A DNA stretch of 64,000 nucleotides from Chara braunii. Its lineage: Eukaryota; Streptophyta; Charophyceae; Charales; Characeae. The DNA is taken from positions 2,882,808 to 2,946,807 of the forward strand of contig BFEA01000124.1 of the NCBI GenBank assembly GCA_003427395.1, read 5' to 3'. This document shows positions 19,231-28,038 of the stretch, in pieces. The position numbers and the translations under genes were made by a program. Numbering within the stretch: position 1 is the stretch's first letter; each line of letters begins with the position of its first letter. The notes beneath the pieces are model-generated. The model did no database searches, had not been told where the DNA came from, and saw only the letters and a program-made list of their open reading frames with translations.

Positions 19231-20348
19231 GCTATGCATTCAATACAGTCTGTATGTGTTGTTGTTGATCAGTATATGTGACATGATGAAAAACTCCACA
19301 TGATCTACAGTCTCTCCCATACTAGCGCATCATTGATGTAAATGACCTGGAAACTCAGCCCAGGTACTAAGGTGTAGAAGTCTCACAGTGCTCATTCAAT
19401 TCGTTGTATGTGTATTCGAACCTCACCTATATCTCCAAAAAAGGGAAACGGAGGCATTGATTACTTCCCAACTCATGGGAAGGATTGACCTCCTGGCCAG
19501 ACCGCCATCAATTAAAGAAAGACATTACACCGAACAGGGCAGTAATCAAAGCAAACGAAACCCTTACCGAGAGGTTGGACCAAGCGATGACGAACCACTT
19601 TCTGTAACGCGCGATTTTCTGCGCGGTTGCAACGAGGGGTCCTAAGCTGGGAAGATTGGGCCAATTACGGGAGATCGGGATCGGTGGAAAATTGCATCAG
19701 TACCCTTGCTTCTTCGTCTTTTTCGTCGCTTCTTCGGGGCTGGGTGTGTCCTGGGACGGCCGGTTGAGTGATTGGTCAGATGGATGTTTGGCGTGCCACC
19801 CCGCGCGCGATTAATAAATGTTGACATCGTTTCTTTCATTCCGGTTTCGATATTTTGGGCGCGGACATCGCGCGGGAAATTGCTTCGTTCTTTTGAATCT
19901 TTCCTTTGAGTCTTTTTCGAATTTTGCCGAGCCCCCCCGATGGCTCTCGGAGTCTTGGACTTTCCTTCTAGAGTTCATGCTTTTGCTTTTTCGCATTAGA
20001 TAGGAATTTAGGAATTTAGTAATTAGGATGTTTCCTGCCGCGTGGAGCCTTTTGTTTACACGCTTCTTCATGCGGCTGCAACGGTACTCTGATTAGTGGG
20101 CGCCCTTAATCGTATGTGTAACTGTAATTTTGGGCGGACGCCATTGTAACTGTATCTCTCTTCTTGCACTTCGTCCCTCCCGCCCTCCCTCTCTTTCTTT
20201 TGCTGAATTTTTTTGCATACTCGGATCGATGCGTAGAGAAGGGTTATGTCCCCCACGCTGCGGCCAATCATGCAGAACGCAGGCGTTCCCTCTCTAATCC
20301 TCACTCTCAGTCCTGGTAATTCCGTGTTCTTCGGGCATGCATGCACGC

Positions 20349-20355
20349 TATAAAT
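20349..20355 (+). promoter_or_regulatory. TATA box of the element A 5' LTR
   Basis: GCTATAAATTTCGGTTGCGCG is conserved in the 3' LTR (29059-29065). The related LTR of element B has CTATAAATTTCG on the minus strand (57586-57592). Transcription would start about 30 nt downstream, leaving some 1.6 kb of R/U5 in the leader. Confidence 0.7.
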
Positions 20356-21305
20356 TTCGGTTGCGCGATTAGTCAGCTCTCTTAGCCCGTTGTTGGAAGC
20401 TCGGGGTTGCGCGATCAGGAAGGGTCGACACACGAGCGAAGTAAGAGGTGAGTAGAGTAGGNGTTGGGCAACNTCAACGGNCTGGTGCCGAACGCGCGNN
20501 ATTGACGTGGGCCACGACGGACTGTGGGCACGGGCGAATCCGACGGGTGCNGGAGGACCAAGNGGGGTGACAANTTCGTGGGTTGGTGCGCNACGANGGA
20601 CTGTCCNCATCGNAGAGAGAGAGAGAAGAAGANAGTTGAGGTCGATGGNCGNGGATTTNCTGTTTTNTTGTCTCTTCCCCCTCTTCATNTGTGTACATAC
20701 ATTTTGACCGCGGCTCCGGGCGGTTTGNNNGTTCTTATTTTCATTTCGGCTTTNTGAAATNTGAGCTTGGATTTTTGCTCATATTTGTCTTCGCNATGTC
20801 CGTTTTTGCTTGCATTACGTGTATGATTGTCAAATGTATGGATAAGGGGACTGCTTGTCTATCTTTTTGTTGAGAATCCCTGTCCTTGTGTTATGTCTGT
20901 GTCGAACCTTTGCCTGTGCTTGATGTCACTGTAGATGGGATATGAATCTGGTCCCGATAGTGGGTTTGTTCTCGTTCTGCTTATCTCATGATGGGGATTG
21001 TGTTATGATTGTATCTTGCATAATCGACGATTCGAAATCTGGCCCCGTGAACGCCGCNCGATAACACGTGTAAGNGCGATCCGAGTCGCGCCCTTACACG
21101 CATTCCCGTGCGTCGATCCTCCCGTCCAGACAGGACTCGCAGCGGAACCACCATCCCGCACNAGCACNCTGAGGCATGTGCTCATGCGCGGTGACGATAT
21201 CCCGACCCGCGCTNTCCCACCGACGATGACACCATGACGCGATCTTGGGGCTCAGACTCATCCTATGACCCGGACTATTTCACCCCTATAATAAACGAGC
21301 TCATA

Positions 21306-21725
21306 AGAACATGATACCCCTGTCACACGGAGAATCNNCTATGTCCGCGGGAATTCCACTGTGCCACCACTAGCGACCCTCGGTGCTCTGATTTCCCTTT
21401 CCTCGACCACACCTACTACTTCACCCACCCAGGATTCGTTGAGATCACCACCAGTTTCCCTCCTTTCCGCCTCCTTCTCCCGTATCATCAACTCAGTGTC
21501 GTTCNGTGGCCGGCCATAGCCCCCTATTGGCCCAATACGTTTTGCGTGAACTGCCGACGAAGCGGCGNGCCGAGCACTCCGGAATTCCGAAGGCCCAACC
21601 CAAATACGTGGNGGCCTGTGCCACGTGGNGGCCCNCGACGGCCTAACTTTCNGGGACCACCTCCACCACNGNGGAATTTTCCCGTAGCCCGTCGCCCACA
21701 GTGTCCCGACCCCTTCGGACTGTGA
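21306..21725 (+). pseudogene. LTR-embedded ORF, 5' LTR copy, frameshifted
   Basis: This is the counterpart of the intact 30127-30546 ORF in the 3' LTR. An extra base in AATTCCACTGTGCC (about 21366), versus AATTCCACGTGCC in the 3' LTR, shifts the frame, and Ns mask other positions. If the ORF is real, the transcribed copy near the 5' end of the RNA is damaged. Confidence 0.5.
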
Positions 21726-22169
21726 GACCCTTGCGTGCGCACCCCTCGCTCGCCTAATTGCATTCCTATCCTTAAGACTCCCCCACTTCCCCCGTCGTGC
21801 GCTCCCCTCGCTCGCCTAATTGCATTCNTATCCTTAAGACTCTCCCACTTCCCCCGAAAATCCTTGGCACACCCCTTTTCGCACTTCCAGGNCCACACTC
21901 CACTCCGATCAGGAAGTCTCGCTGGGCGTNAGGTTGGTCTCGGAGCCCGACACGTGGCTAGGGCCTTAGGATTGATAGCACGTTAATTAGGCGACCTGGC
22001 TAACNGTGGGCNACCTCGCCCTCGGAACGCNNATAGANGCGACCCTATCGTCACTAGAAGCAGATCGGCTAACCGACGAGCAGCCAATATGGCTGCCAAC
22101 GTGCAAAATACGGTTCCGCAATAAAATGCTAATCCACCTAATTAGCCTGCCCTACGTGCACGAGCTCCN

Positions 22170-22733
22170 ATGTCGCCACCTGATCTCTGTCTATTTGATC
22201 CGNCGCACCATCTCNCAGGAGCATGGTTGGNCACGCTTAGAGCACANCAGTACGATGATCACGAAGCACAGATCAACATTCCGGCTCGAATGGGAGGAGA
22301 CACTCATCATTGGTATAGTACCTATGTATGGGTGGATCTCNCGACCTTCGAACGAGATTTCATGAACCGATTTGATTATGTTCACCCTAAGCAAGCGCTA
22401 TACATGATCAAGGANCGAGTGCAAAAACCTCTCGAATCCGTTGCAGAANATCGAAACCGGTTCTACAGAATGTTCGTAAAAATTGAGCGAGGTGAACAAG
22501 TAGGGAGAGATCTGTTCATTGANGGACTCCGCAGCCGGACAATAAGGGCTAAGTTGCAAAAGCAGTTTTCCCCCATCACCCNTACGCTACAACANATTAT
22601 GGCTGCTGCGGAAGAAATGGAACGGAAGTTNGCGGCGAACTTCCTGGAAGGAGAAGACNACCCTAGAGACGGAGATTCGATCGAGCTCGCTCGAGCAAGA
22701 GCAGAACTGGCTGCTTTACAGAANNAATTTTAA
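22170..22733 (+). CDS. Gag capsid-type protein of element A
   Basis: The protein has the Retrotrans_gag pattern: HHWYSTYVWVDLXTFERDFMNRFD, then QALYMIKXRVQKPLESV, RNRFYRMF and RTIRAKLQKQF. It ends in a charged EEMERK helix and an ARARAELAAL helix. Gag would assemble the particle. It lies just after the 5' LTR. The frame stops at 22733, and a second segment (PKRVILSETPS, about 22785) precedes the CCHC ORF with a TAG next to an N, so the gag frame is either broken or mis-assembled. Confidence 0.8.
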   Translation: MSPPDLCLFDPXHHLXGAWLXTLRAXQYDDHEAQINIPARMGGDTHHWYSTYVWVDLXTFERDFMNRFDYVHPKQALYMIKXRVQKPLESVAEXRNRFYRMFVKIERGEQVGRDLFIXGLRSRTIRAKLQKQFSPITXTLQXIMAAAEEMERKXAANFLEGEDXPRDGDSIELARARAELAALQXXF

Positions 22734-22985
22734 AACATNGGGTTTGTATCAGAACATGTCACCTATATGGAATAGNTAGGCCCCAAACGAGTAATCCTAA
22801 GTGAGACTCCGAGCATCTNTGCTCCTATGATGCCCTCGCCCGTCAGGGCATTACCCCCGCCACCGGTTGAGGCGCCTGTACGATCAAACGAATCGGCGAT
22901 CATTTTCAAACTAACCAAAAGCTTGATTAGTCTGATCCAAGAAAGCAAAAAGGAGCAGCNATAGCACAATGCTCGGCTAGAAGCC

Positions 22986-23720
22986 ATGATGAGGAACATG
23001 CGACCCATTGCGGTGCGTGCCCCTCNGATGCAGCGAGGATTAGCCTCGGCCCCTGCGCTCGGAGGAGTCGCAAACAATCTGATTGTCTGTTACGCNTGTC
23101 ATCAACCAGGCCATCTAGCCCGTGATTGCCCCCATCGACCCCCACAACAGCGGACNGGAGCCGCACCCATNGCCGCGGCTCCCATCGCCAACGGACCTGG
23201 ACGAGTAGGAGCCTTGATGNAAGAAGTAGAAGGTGGGGGAAGTGCCCTGGCTACCTCGGAAGAGGCCGCCGAACTAATCNCGCTAGATCAGTATGTGTCG
23301 CTGNGATATCCTNGACTAGGAATGATCGGAACAATCAGACCAGCATCAGAACCGAAAGAGGTGGCGGAGTGGCGACCGTCCTTAGGAGAAATGGAGTCAG
23401 GAGGACCCACCTTTGTCACAGGAGAAGTCGATGTATTAAACATCGTCCGAGCCTTGGACCATCGGATTCCCCTTCCGATCGGTCATCTACTCTCGATCTC
23501 CGAGCAAACCAACGAGCGAATGTTGCAGCATTGTAAAGCGAATCGAAAGTGGTTCGCCCTCGCCCGAACACCGAACGCAAAAAACAAAGGCCCCGCGCCG
23601 GAAAAAAACCCAACAGGCACTCCGGATCCGATACAGGTAGGATTAATTCAGAAAGACGATCATTTCTTGCGGATTAAACCCATTCCGTGGAAATCCACAG
23701 AGTGCGATATAGAAATTTAG
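22986..23720 (+). CDS. Nucleocapsid region of element A with CCHC knuckle
   Basis: CYXCHQPGHLARDC at 23088-23129 is a Cys-x2-Cys-x4-His-x4-Cys knuckle. The rest is a linker rich in Pro, Glu and Asp leading towards the protease. The frame ends at a TAG (23718-23720), and the same frame continues directly into the protease. It is part of the Gag-Pol chain rather than a separate gene. The true start is upstream, in the interrupted gag. Confidence 0.78.
   Translation: MMRNMRPIAVRAPXMQRGLASAPALGGVANNLIVCYXCHQPGHLARDCPHRPPQQRXGAAPXAAAPIANGPGRVGALMXEVEGGGSALATSEEAAELIXLDQYVSLXYPXLGMIGTIRPASEPKEVAEWRPSLGEMESGGPTFVTGEVDVLNIVRALDHRIPLPIGHLLSISEQTNERMLQHCKANRKWFALARTPNAKNKGPAPEKNPTGTPDPIQVGLIQKDDHFLRIKPIPWKSTECDIEI
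23718..23720 (+). other. In-frame amber codon between nucleocapsid and protease
   Basis: The codons run GAA ATT TAG GGA ATC CCT, with the frame open before and after. Readthrough of a single amber codon separates Gag and Pol in some retroviruses. Here it may equally be a chance nonsense mutation in a decaying copy. Confidence 0.4.
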
Positions 23721-24332
23721 GGAATCCCTTACAACGCCATTATAGACTCAGGAGCAGCGGTGTTGGNTATTTCACTAAGAGTAGTCGAAAGGGCAGGCAC
23801 GGAAAACGATCTGATCATGCTCACCGAGAAAGATCATCTCGTTTCGGCAGATGAGGAAAAAATTAAAACTGTGGGGAGAATGACCAATGTCGCCTTCCAA
23901 TTAGGAAAAGTACACGCGCTTGGGAATGTCGTAGTACTGGATGTTAATACGTACGACGTTCTTTTCGGACTTCCCGCTCTTGTGGCGTTACGAGCAAACC
24001 TGGATTTCGAACGACGATCGATCGTCCTCCAAAATACAGGAGGAAAACCGTACGCTGTGCCCATGCGATTGACCCTTCGCACTACTANTAACACGGTTCC
24101 GCGAGTTTCGCCGATGATGGNAGGGACTCTCCGCATGATCTCCTGGGACGAACCCGNAGAAGNAAAATCATCGGATGATGCGGAAAGCAGTGACGAAGAT
24201 GATCCGNAGATCTTGAAATGGGTACGGCAACGCGTTCACTACCCACCGCCCAAAACGATAGCGAAAACGATGCANCTGACCAGCNNAAAAATTCAAAGGA
24301 CNAAGGCAATGATCTTGGGAGAGCATCCGTGA
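23721..24332 (+). CDS. Aspartic protease domain of element A
   Basis: IPYNAIIDSGAAVL, with Asp-Ser-Gly at 23745-23753, is a retropepsin active site. It is followed by VHALGNVVVLDVNTYDVLFG, LPALVALRANLDF and RSIVLQN, which fit the flap and the C-terminal ILG-like strand. It would mature Gag-Pol. The tail (about residue 130 onward) is acidic and Ser-rich. The next segment is reached by a frameshift in the overlap 24218-24332. Confidence 0.8.
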   Translation, partial: GIPYNAIIDSGAAVLXISLRVVERAGTENDLIMLTEKDHLVSADEEKIKTVGRMTNVAFQLGKVHALGNVVVLDVNTYDVLFGLPALVALRANLDFERRSIVLQNTGGKPYAVPMRLTLRTTXNTVPRVSPMMXGTLRMISWDEPXEXKSSDDAESSDEDDPXILKWVRQRVHYPPPKTIAKTMXLTSXKIQRXKAMILGEHP

Positions 24333-24646
24333 AAATTTCGAGGATGGTCGACTCTTTGGAACCCCCTCAAACTCTGTACGAAGGGATCACCCCTCTCCTC
24401 GCCAGGTATAGCGACAAAAGACATTATTGCGACATTACGGAACTACCTAGGTCTTTACTAACATCGGCTAAAGAAGTGAGATTGTTGCGCTTGGGGCCGG
24501 AAGCAAGCTCTCTTGAACCCCCTCGGCGTTTCGAAACAGAAACAGACGGACAGGGGATAAAGATCGCAACTAAGGAAGTGCCATGGCAGGATGTCTGCGA
24601 CGGGATTACCCCGGAAGGGCCGAAGTATGGACGAACATTGCCTTAA
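24218..24646 (+). CDS. Pol linker between protease and integrase of element A
   Basis: This frame continues pol, with segments such as MVDSLEPPQTLYEGITPLL, ITELPRSLLTSAKEVRLLRL and KEVPWQDVCDGITPEG. It contains none of the RT signatures (no LDLxxGYHQ, no YxDD) and no RNase H TDAS or DALSR motif. It therefore seems that RT and RNase H were replaced or deleted, leaving this short linker. It overlaps the integrase ORF start at 24583. Confidence 0.6.
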   Translation: MGTATRSLPTAQNDSENDAXDQXKNSKDXGNDLGRASVKISRMVDSLEPPQTLYEGITPLLARYSDKRHYCDITELPRSLLTSAKEVRLLRLGPEASSLEPPRRFETETDGQGIKIATKEVPWQDVCDGITPEGPKYGRTLP

Positions 24647-25620
24647 TTGCCACCCTAGTAGGTAACCCCCTCCACGATTTCACCAAGGAAGATCGGAGGA
24701 GGGTCAACGAAAGGGCTCGGGATTATCGATGGATAGAGGGTAGATTAGAAAAACGGAAAATGGATGGCAGTGGGATTTGGATGGTAGTGCCACATCCGTT
24801 CATGCGGTATGACTGGGTTAAGACAGCCCAAGAGGAAACTGCGGCCTATTTTACCGTACGAATCACGGAGTCCGCTATCGACGAAAATGAGTGGTATTGG
24901 TCCAATATCCGCGACGATGTGAAATACATTGTTGCCAACTGTCAAGTCTGCGCCGCTAATAAGGCGCCGATTCAGCCGCCAAGATCGATAGTGCCCACGG
25001 ATGTTGAACGACCATTTCAAAGAGTGAGCATGGACACTACCGACATAGTGGTGCCCCCTGGCCCTAATAGTTGCGAATATTCAATCCTATTGGCAGCTGT
25101 CGACCATTTCTCGAAATGGATCGAAGTGTATTCTTGTTACACGCGGCAAGCCACAGAAATCGTGCGATATGTCAACCGTTTTCTCGGGATGCATCAGGAT
25201 ACGGAAGAGGTCCTGACCGACAACGGGGCTGAATTCAGAGGAGAAGTGTTAAAGAGTCTAGTCATACATGGCGTCGCCATACGGAACACCGCACCCCACA
25301 TGTCACAATCTAATGGGCTGGTCGAAAACACCAACCGGGTGATAAAAACCGCATTGCGACGAAATATTGCGGTACGGGATCCGAGGCCCTGGTCCGACAT
25401 CGTCAATCACATCCAGGCGGTCCATCGCGGAACACCTCACGAATCGATGGGGCTAAGCCCCTTCCAATTAAGGACCAATAGCGTCGCTTGCNTTTCAATA
25501 CCAAGCCTCCCGGGCGAGTCTACATTGAACCGACGGCCCACTAGGGCCACGACTAGGGACAAGGCCAAACGACACCTAGAGCTAATGGAACGGTCACTGC
25601 CCAGGCTAGCCCGAAAATGA
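24583..25620 (+). CDS. Integrase of element A (DDE)
   Basis: The zinc-binding end retains CQVC (24940-24951), but the two His ligands expected upstream are absent in the stretch DWVKTAQEETAAYFTV. The catalytic triad is complete: Asp in SMDTTDI (25033-25035), Asp in LTDNGAEF (25219-25221) and Glu in LVENTNRV (25324-25326), with 34 residues between the last two. The enzyme would insert cDNA into the genome. The ORF ends at TGA 25618-25620, and the same frame resumes as the C-terminal domain. Confidence 0.88.
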   Translation: MAGCLRRDYPGRAEVWTNIALIATLVGNPLHDFTKEDRRRVNERARDYRWIEGRLEKRKMDGSGIWMVVPHPFMRYDWVKTAQEETAAYFTVRITESAIDENEWYWSNIRDDVKYIVANCQVCAANKAPIQPPRSIVPTDVERPFQRVSMDTTDIVVPPGPNSCEYSILLAAVDHFSKWIEVYSCYTRQATEIVRYVNRFLGMHQDTEEVLTDNGAEFRGEVLKSLVIHGVAIRNTAPHMSQSNGLVENTNRVIKTALRRNIAVRDPRPWSDIVNHIQAVHRGTPHESMGLSPFQLRTNSVACXSIPSLPGESTLNRRPTRATTRDKAKRHLELMERSLPRLARK

Positions 25621-26013
25621 CAGAAAATGACCGAACTAACCCAAGGCCGGCAGTTTCGGAGCTACGAGGCCCGAAATGGGTATTCGGGTCCGCGGCCCCA
25701 GTATAAATTGGGGGACGTGGTGCAGGTGAGGAAATGTGCTCGCCAGGGTAAGCTAGCGCCACGATTCTTCGGGCGATATCGCGTGATCGAGCTCGGCCCC
25801 AACGGTGTGGACACCGTGCGCCTCGCCCCTGAAGTCTCTGGCAGTCGATTGGCCCGCCCGATCACACGCCACGTGTCCTATCTTCGCCTCCTCCCCTCTG
25901 CTCCGTCTCCTTCTCTTTCGATCTCTCCTTCTGAGGAAGCCGAAAACGACGGTTCTGATTCTCCGCCATTTCCCTCTTCCTCTTGCTCCCCGTCACCATC
26001 GCCATCGCCATGA
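25621..26013 (+). CDS. Integrase C-terminal (GPF/Y-like) module of element A
   Basis: PQYKLGDVVQVRKCARQGKL, APRFFGRYRVIELGPNGVDT and HVSYLRLLP form the SH3-like C-terminal module of Ty3/gypsy integrase. No chromodomain follows. The end is Ser/Pro/Glu-rich. The frame is the same as the integrase, with one intervening TGA. Its own stop overlaps the next ORF as ATGA (26010-26013). Confidence 0.82.
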   Translation, partial: QKMTELTQGRQFRSYEARNGYSGPRPQYKLGDVVQVRKCARQGKLAPRFFGRYRVIELGPNGVDTVRLAPEVSGSRLARPITRHVSYLRLLPSAPSPSLSISPSEEAENDGSDSPPFPSSSCSPSPSPSP

Positions 26014-26489
26014 ACTTTCTAGAGGAAAGAGCTCTCAGTGAAGCATCGCTTGCACCCCGCAATCGATTGACGATCCGACAAGTCTATCATCCCCGCCTCA
26101 GTCCAGACCTTCGGCGGCTTGCGCACTCTTTCTGCACAGAAGGCGTGTATGCAGCGGCGGTGTTCAGAATCGAAGGTCGGCCCAATGCAGTGGTACTGCC
26201 CGAGGCAGTAGCAGTTCATCAGCGAGTGGTGCCAAGTGTCAGCCGCATATCAGTCGTCATCAACTCCAGTGGCGATCTCTCCACACTCCTCCTGTTACGA
26301 CATTCGGCAGTGAAGACCTCGCTGCGCGCGTGGGCAAACGATCTGGTCGCCGAGTGGACCCAGCTTCTGGCTCGCCCCAGGGACACGGTCGCACCGACAC
26401 GAGCGATCGAATACGACGGCCTTCNGATGTACCAGCGTGATCCNCCGGCGGTTCTCCCTGTTGTTATTCCTTTCCCTCGCCCCCAATGA
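26010..26489 (+). CDS. Accessory ORF 1 of element A, unknown function
   Basis: I do not recognise this ~159-residue protein (starts MNFLEERALSEASL, contains RLTIRQVYHPRLSPDLRRLA, VVPSVSRISVVINSSGDLST and LRAWANDLVAEW). The start chosen at 26010 overlaps the pol stop by ATGA; an in-frame GTG/ATG start upstream is possible. No membrane segment or zinc motif is visible. It ends in another ATGA overlap with ORF 2 at 26486-26489. Confidence 0.6.
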   Translation: MNFLEERALSEASLAPRNRLTIRQVYHPRLSPDLRRLAHSFCTEGVYAAAVFRIEGRPNAVVLPEAVAVHQRVVPSVSRISVVINSSGDLSTLLLLRHSAVKTSLRAWANDLVAEWTQLLARPRDTVAPTRAIEYDGLXMYQRDXPAVLPVVIPFPRPQ

Positions 26490-27448
26490 GTCTCTCTCCG
26501 ATCTCCGTTTTTGATCTCCCCTCCACCTTCCCCACCTTCTGCCAGTCCGATATCCATCCTCGCCTTTCCTACTGTCTAAGGACCCTTGCGGTCCCCGACA
26601 CTCATCCCCCACATCGGGACCTGTGGCGCGAAGACTTCGTCGAGCTTTCACTGTGCTTGGTTGAGATACGGCTGACGTGGACCGAGGACAAAGCGCGCCC
26701 GCCTGCATAGAGCACCTGGAGTTGCTGTTCATCCAGGCTCGGCGGTACAGTGCGGCCCGGACATCAGGAACTCATCGCGCAAGAGCTCACGATCCCGGTA
26801 GCAGAGCTGGCGGACGATCTCCCTCTCGACCTCATCTCGCAAGACGACGAGCACCCGATTCCACATATGATTTCTCGCACATTGGCGCCATATCTCCAGT
26901 GGTCGGCTTGTGCGGAGGGAGCCGCAGAGCGCATCCCGCCGTCCCAGCAGCAGTATTTGATTCCCCGGACGGTTCGCGATCCTGCCTTCTTCAGGCATCC
27001 AACGGCAGAGGAACTTGTTACCATTCGAGATGAGGAAGAGGAGGAAGAAAGCACTGAGAGTGACGAAGGAGAAGACGAGCGGGAAGAAAGTGGGGAAAGC
27101 GACAAAGTACTCGTGGAAGACGACGAAACCCCCGAAGAAGGAAGTTATAGCGAGCATAGCGAGGGGGAGCAGAGCGAAGAAGAAGAAGAAGACGACGAAG
27201 GAGAAGAGGAGAACGAAGAAGGACCTGCCGAATCGGAGTGGGAAGCTGTGCCGAAAGAAGCACTGCGCACGGGCATGGAGGCTGAAGATCCGGAGGAGTC
27301 CCGCAAAAGGGAAGAAACCGCGGCCGGGAAGAGGAAGCTAGAGTTTGCGAGCGAGGCAAGCTTGCACGTCCACGACAACCCAAACCGAGATCCGGAGCCG
27401 CCCCGACCAGAACATGGCGACCTCACGGCCACGACTCCGACCTCATGA
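26486..27448 (+). CDS. Accessory ORF 2 of element A, acidic C-terminus, two frame breaks
   Basis: The first segment (26486-26710, FDLPSTFPTFCQSDIHPRL, DLWREDFVELSLCLVEIRL) and the last (26750-27448) are in one frame. The piece between them reads sensibly in another frame (ACIEHLELLFIQARRYS, about 26700-26760), so two compensating indels are likely. The C-terminal half has a long Glu/Asp/Ser tract (roughly residues 180-260 of the joined frame). The family is unknown. Its stop overlaps ORF 3 as ATGA (27445-27448). Confidence 0.55.
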
Positions 27449-28038
27449 GCGAGGTGACGGAGCCGATCCCCCTCCTCCCCAACCCGTCCCACAGTTCACC
27501 AACATACCGATACGGGCGATCGGTCTTCGTCCCCGATCGCTCTCTCGCCGTCCCCTTGAATACCTCACCCTCCACCAGCTCACCACCCCCGTTACATTCC
27601 CCTCCAACCCGTTTCCCCGGCGATACCTTTCGTCACTTCTACGTTGCTCGCCTCGCTATAGTGGTGCATCCCCACCCCTCCATTCGATGCGCCGTTTCAA
27701 CCTTCTGCCTCCATCTCTTGCTCCCCTGTGCCGCGTGGAGAGGCCACAATATGATCGAGGTTTATTGCATAGTAACGGGGACCATCTCCGCCTACGAAGA
27801 TCGCGATCGTTTCCGCGCGGCACTTTTCCGAACTCTCACCACCCTCTATCCTGATTACCTCGCATCCCTCCCTTGCATTGGCAACCATTTCCCCCGCTTC
27901 CACCACATCGTCTGCTACCAAGCGCTTCCAGAATCTGCAGCCAGGATGGAAAGATTCCTGCTCCCGCTACCCCTAAGCCCTCCACCCCGCCATGCCGCCA
28001 TGCACCAGTTCCCTTTTCCCCTTCCAGTTAATTACTGA
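27445..28038 (+). CDS. Accessory ORF 3 of element A, conserved in element B
   Basis: This 197-residue protein starts in an ATGA overlap. Its N-terminus is Pro/Ser-rich. A central block, HNMIEVYCIVTGTISAYED then LFRTLTTLYPDYLAS, is clearly related to NHMELNCIISGTFPAVEDYE then ILRTVPTLYPTISS in the minus-strand ORF at 58311-58925. Conservation between two diverged elements, at the same place just before a 3' LTR, argues that it is a real protein. I see no transmembrane segment, so an envelope role is not supported. Confidence 0.72.
   Translation: MSEVTEPIPLLPNPSHSSPTYRYGRSVFVPDRSLAVPLNTSPSTSSPPPLHSPPTRFPGDTFRHFYVARLAIVVHPHPSIRCAVSTFCLHLLLPCAAWRGHNMIEVYCIVTGTISAYEDRDRFRAALFRTLTTLYPDYLASLPCIGNHFPRFHHIVCYQALPESAARMERFLLPLPLSPPPRHAAMHQFPFPLPVNY

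Larger units (their letters stand above)
19586..21952 (+). repeat. 5' LTR of element A
   Basis: The sequence matches 28284-30704 from TGACGAACCACTTTCTGTA to AGGAAGT..GCTGGGCGTNAGGTTG. The final ~15 bases differ from the 3' LTR, so the right boundary is approximate. The 5' base pair TG is changed to GA (19586). Several Ns fall between 20460 and 21900. Confidence 0.88.

Noticed and set aside
26750-27157. Antisense ORFs over accessory ORF 2
   Set aside because: They mirror the Glu-rich codons (GAA/GAG read as TTC/CTC). The sense strand is supported by ATGA overlaps and by element B.
27445-28038. Accessory ORF 3 as an envelope protein
   Set aside because: No signal peptide, fusion-type segment or membrane anchor is visible. 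Position alone is not enough.
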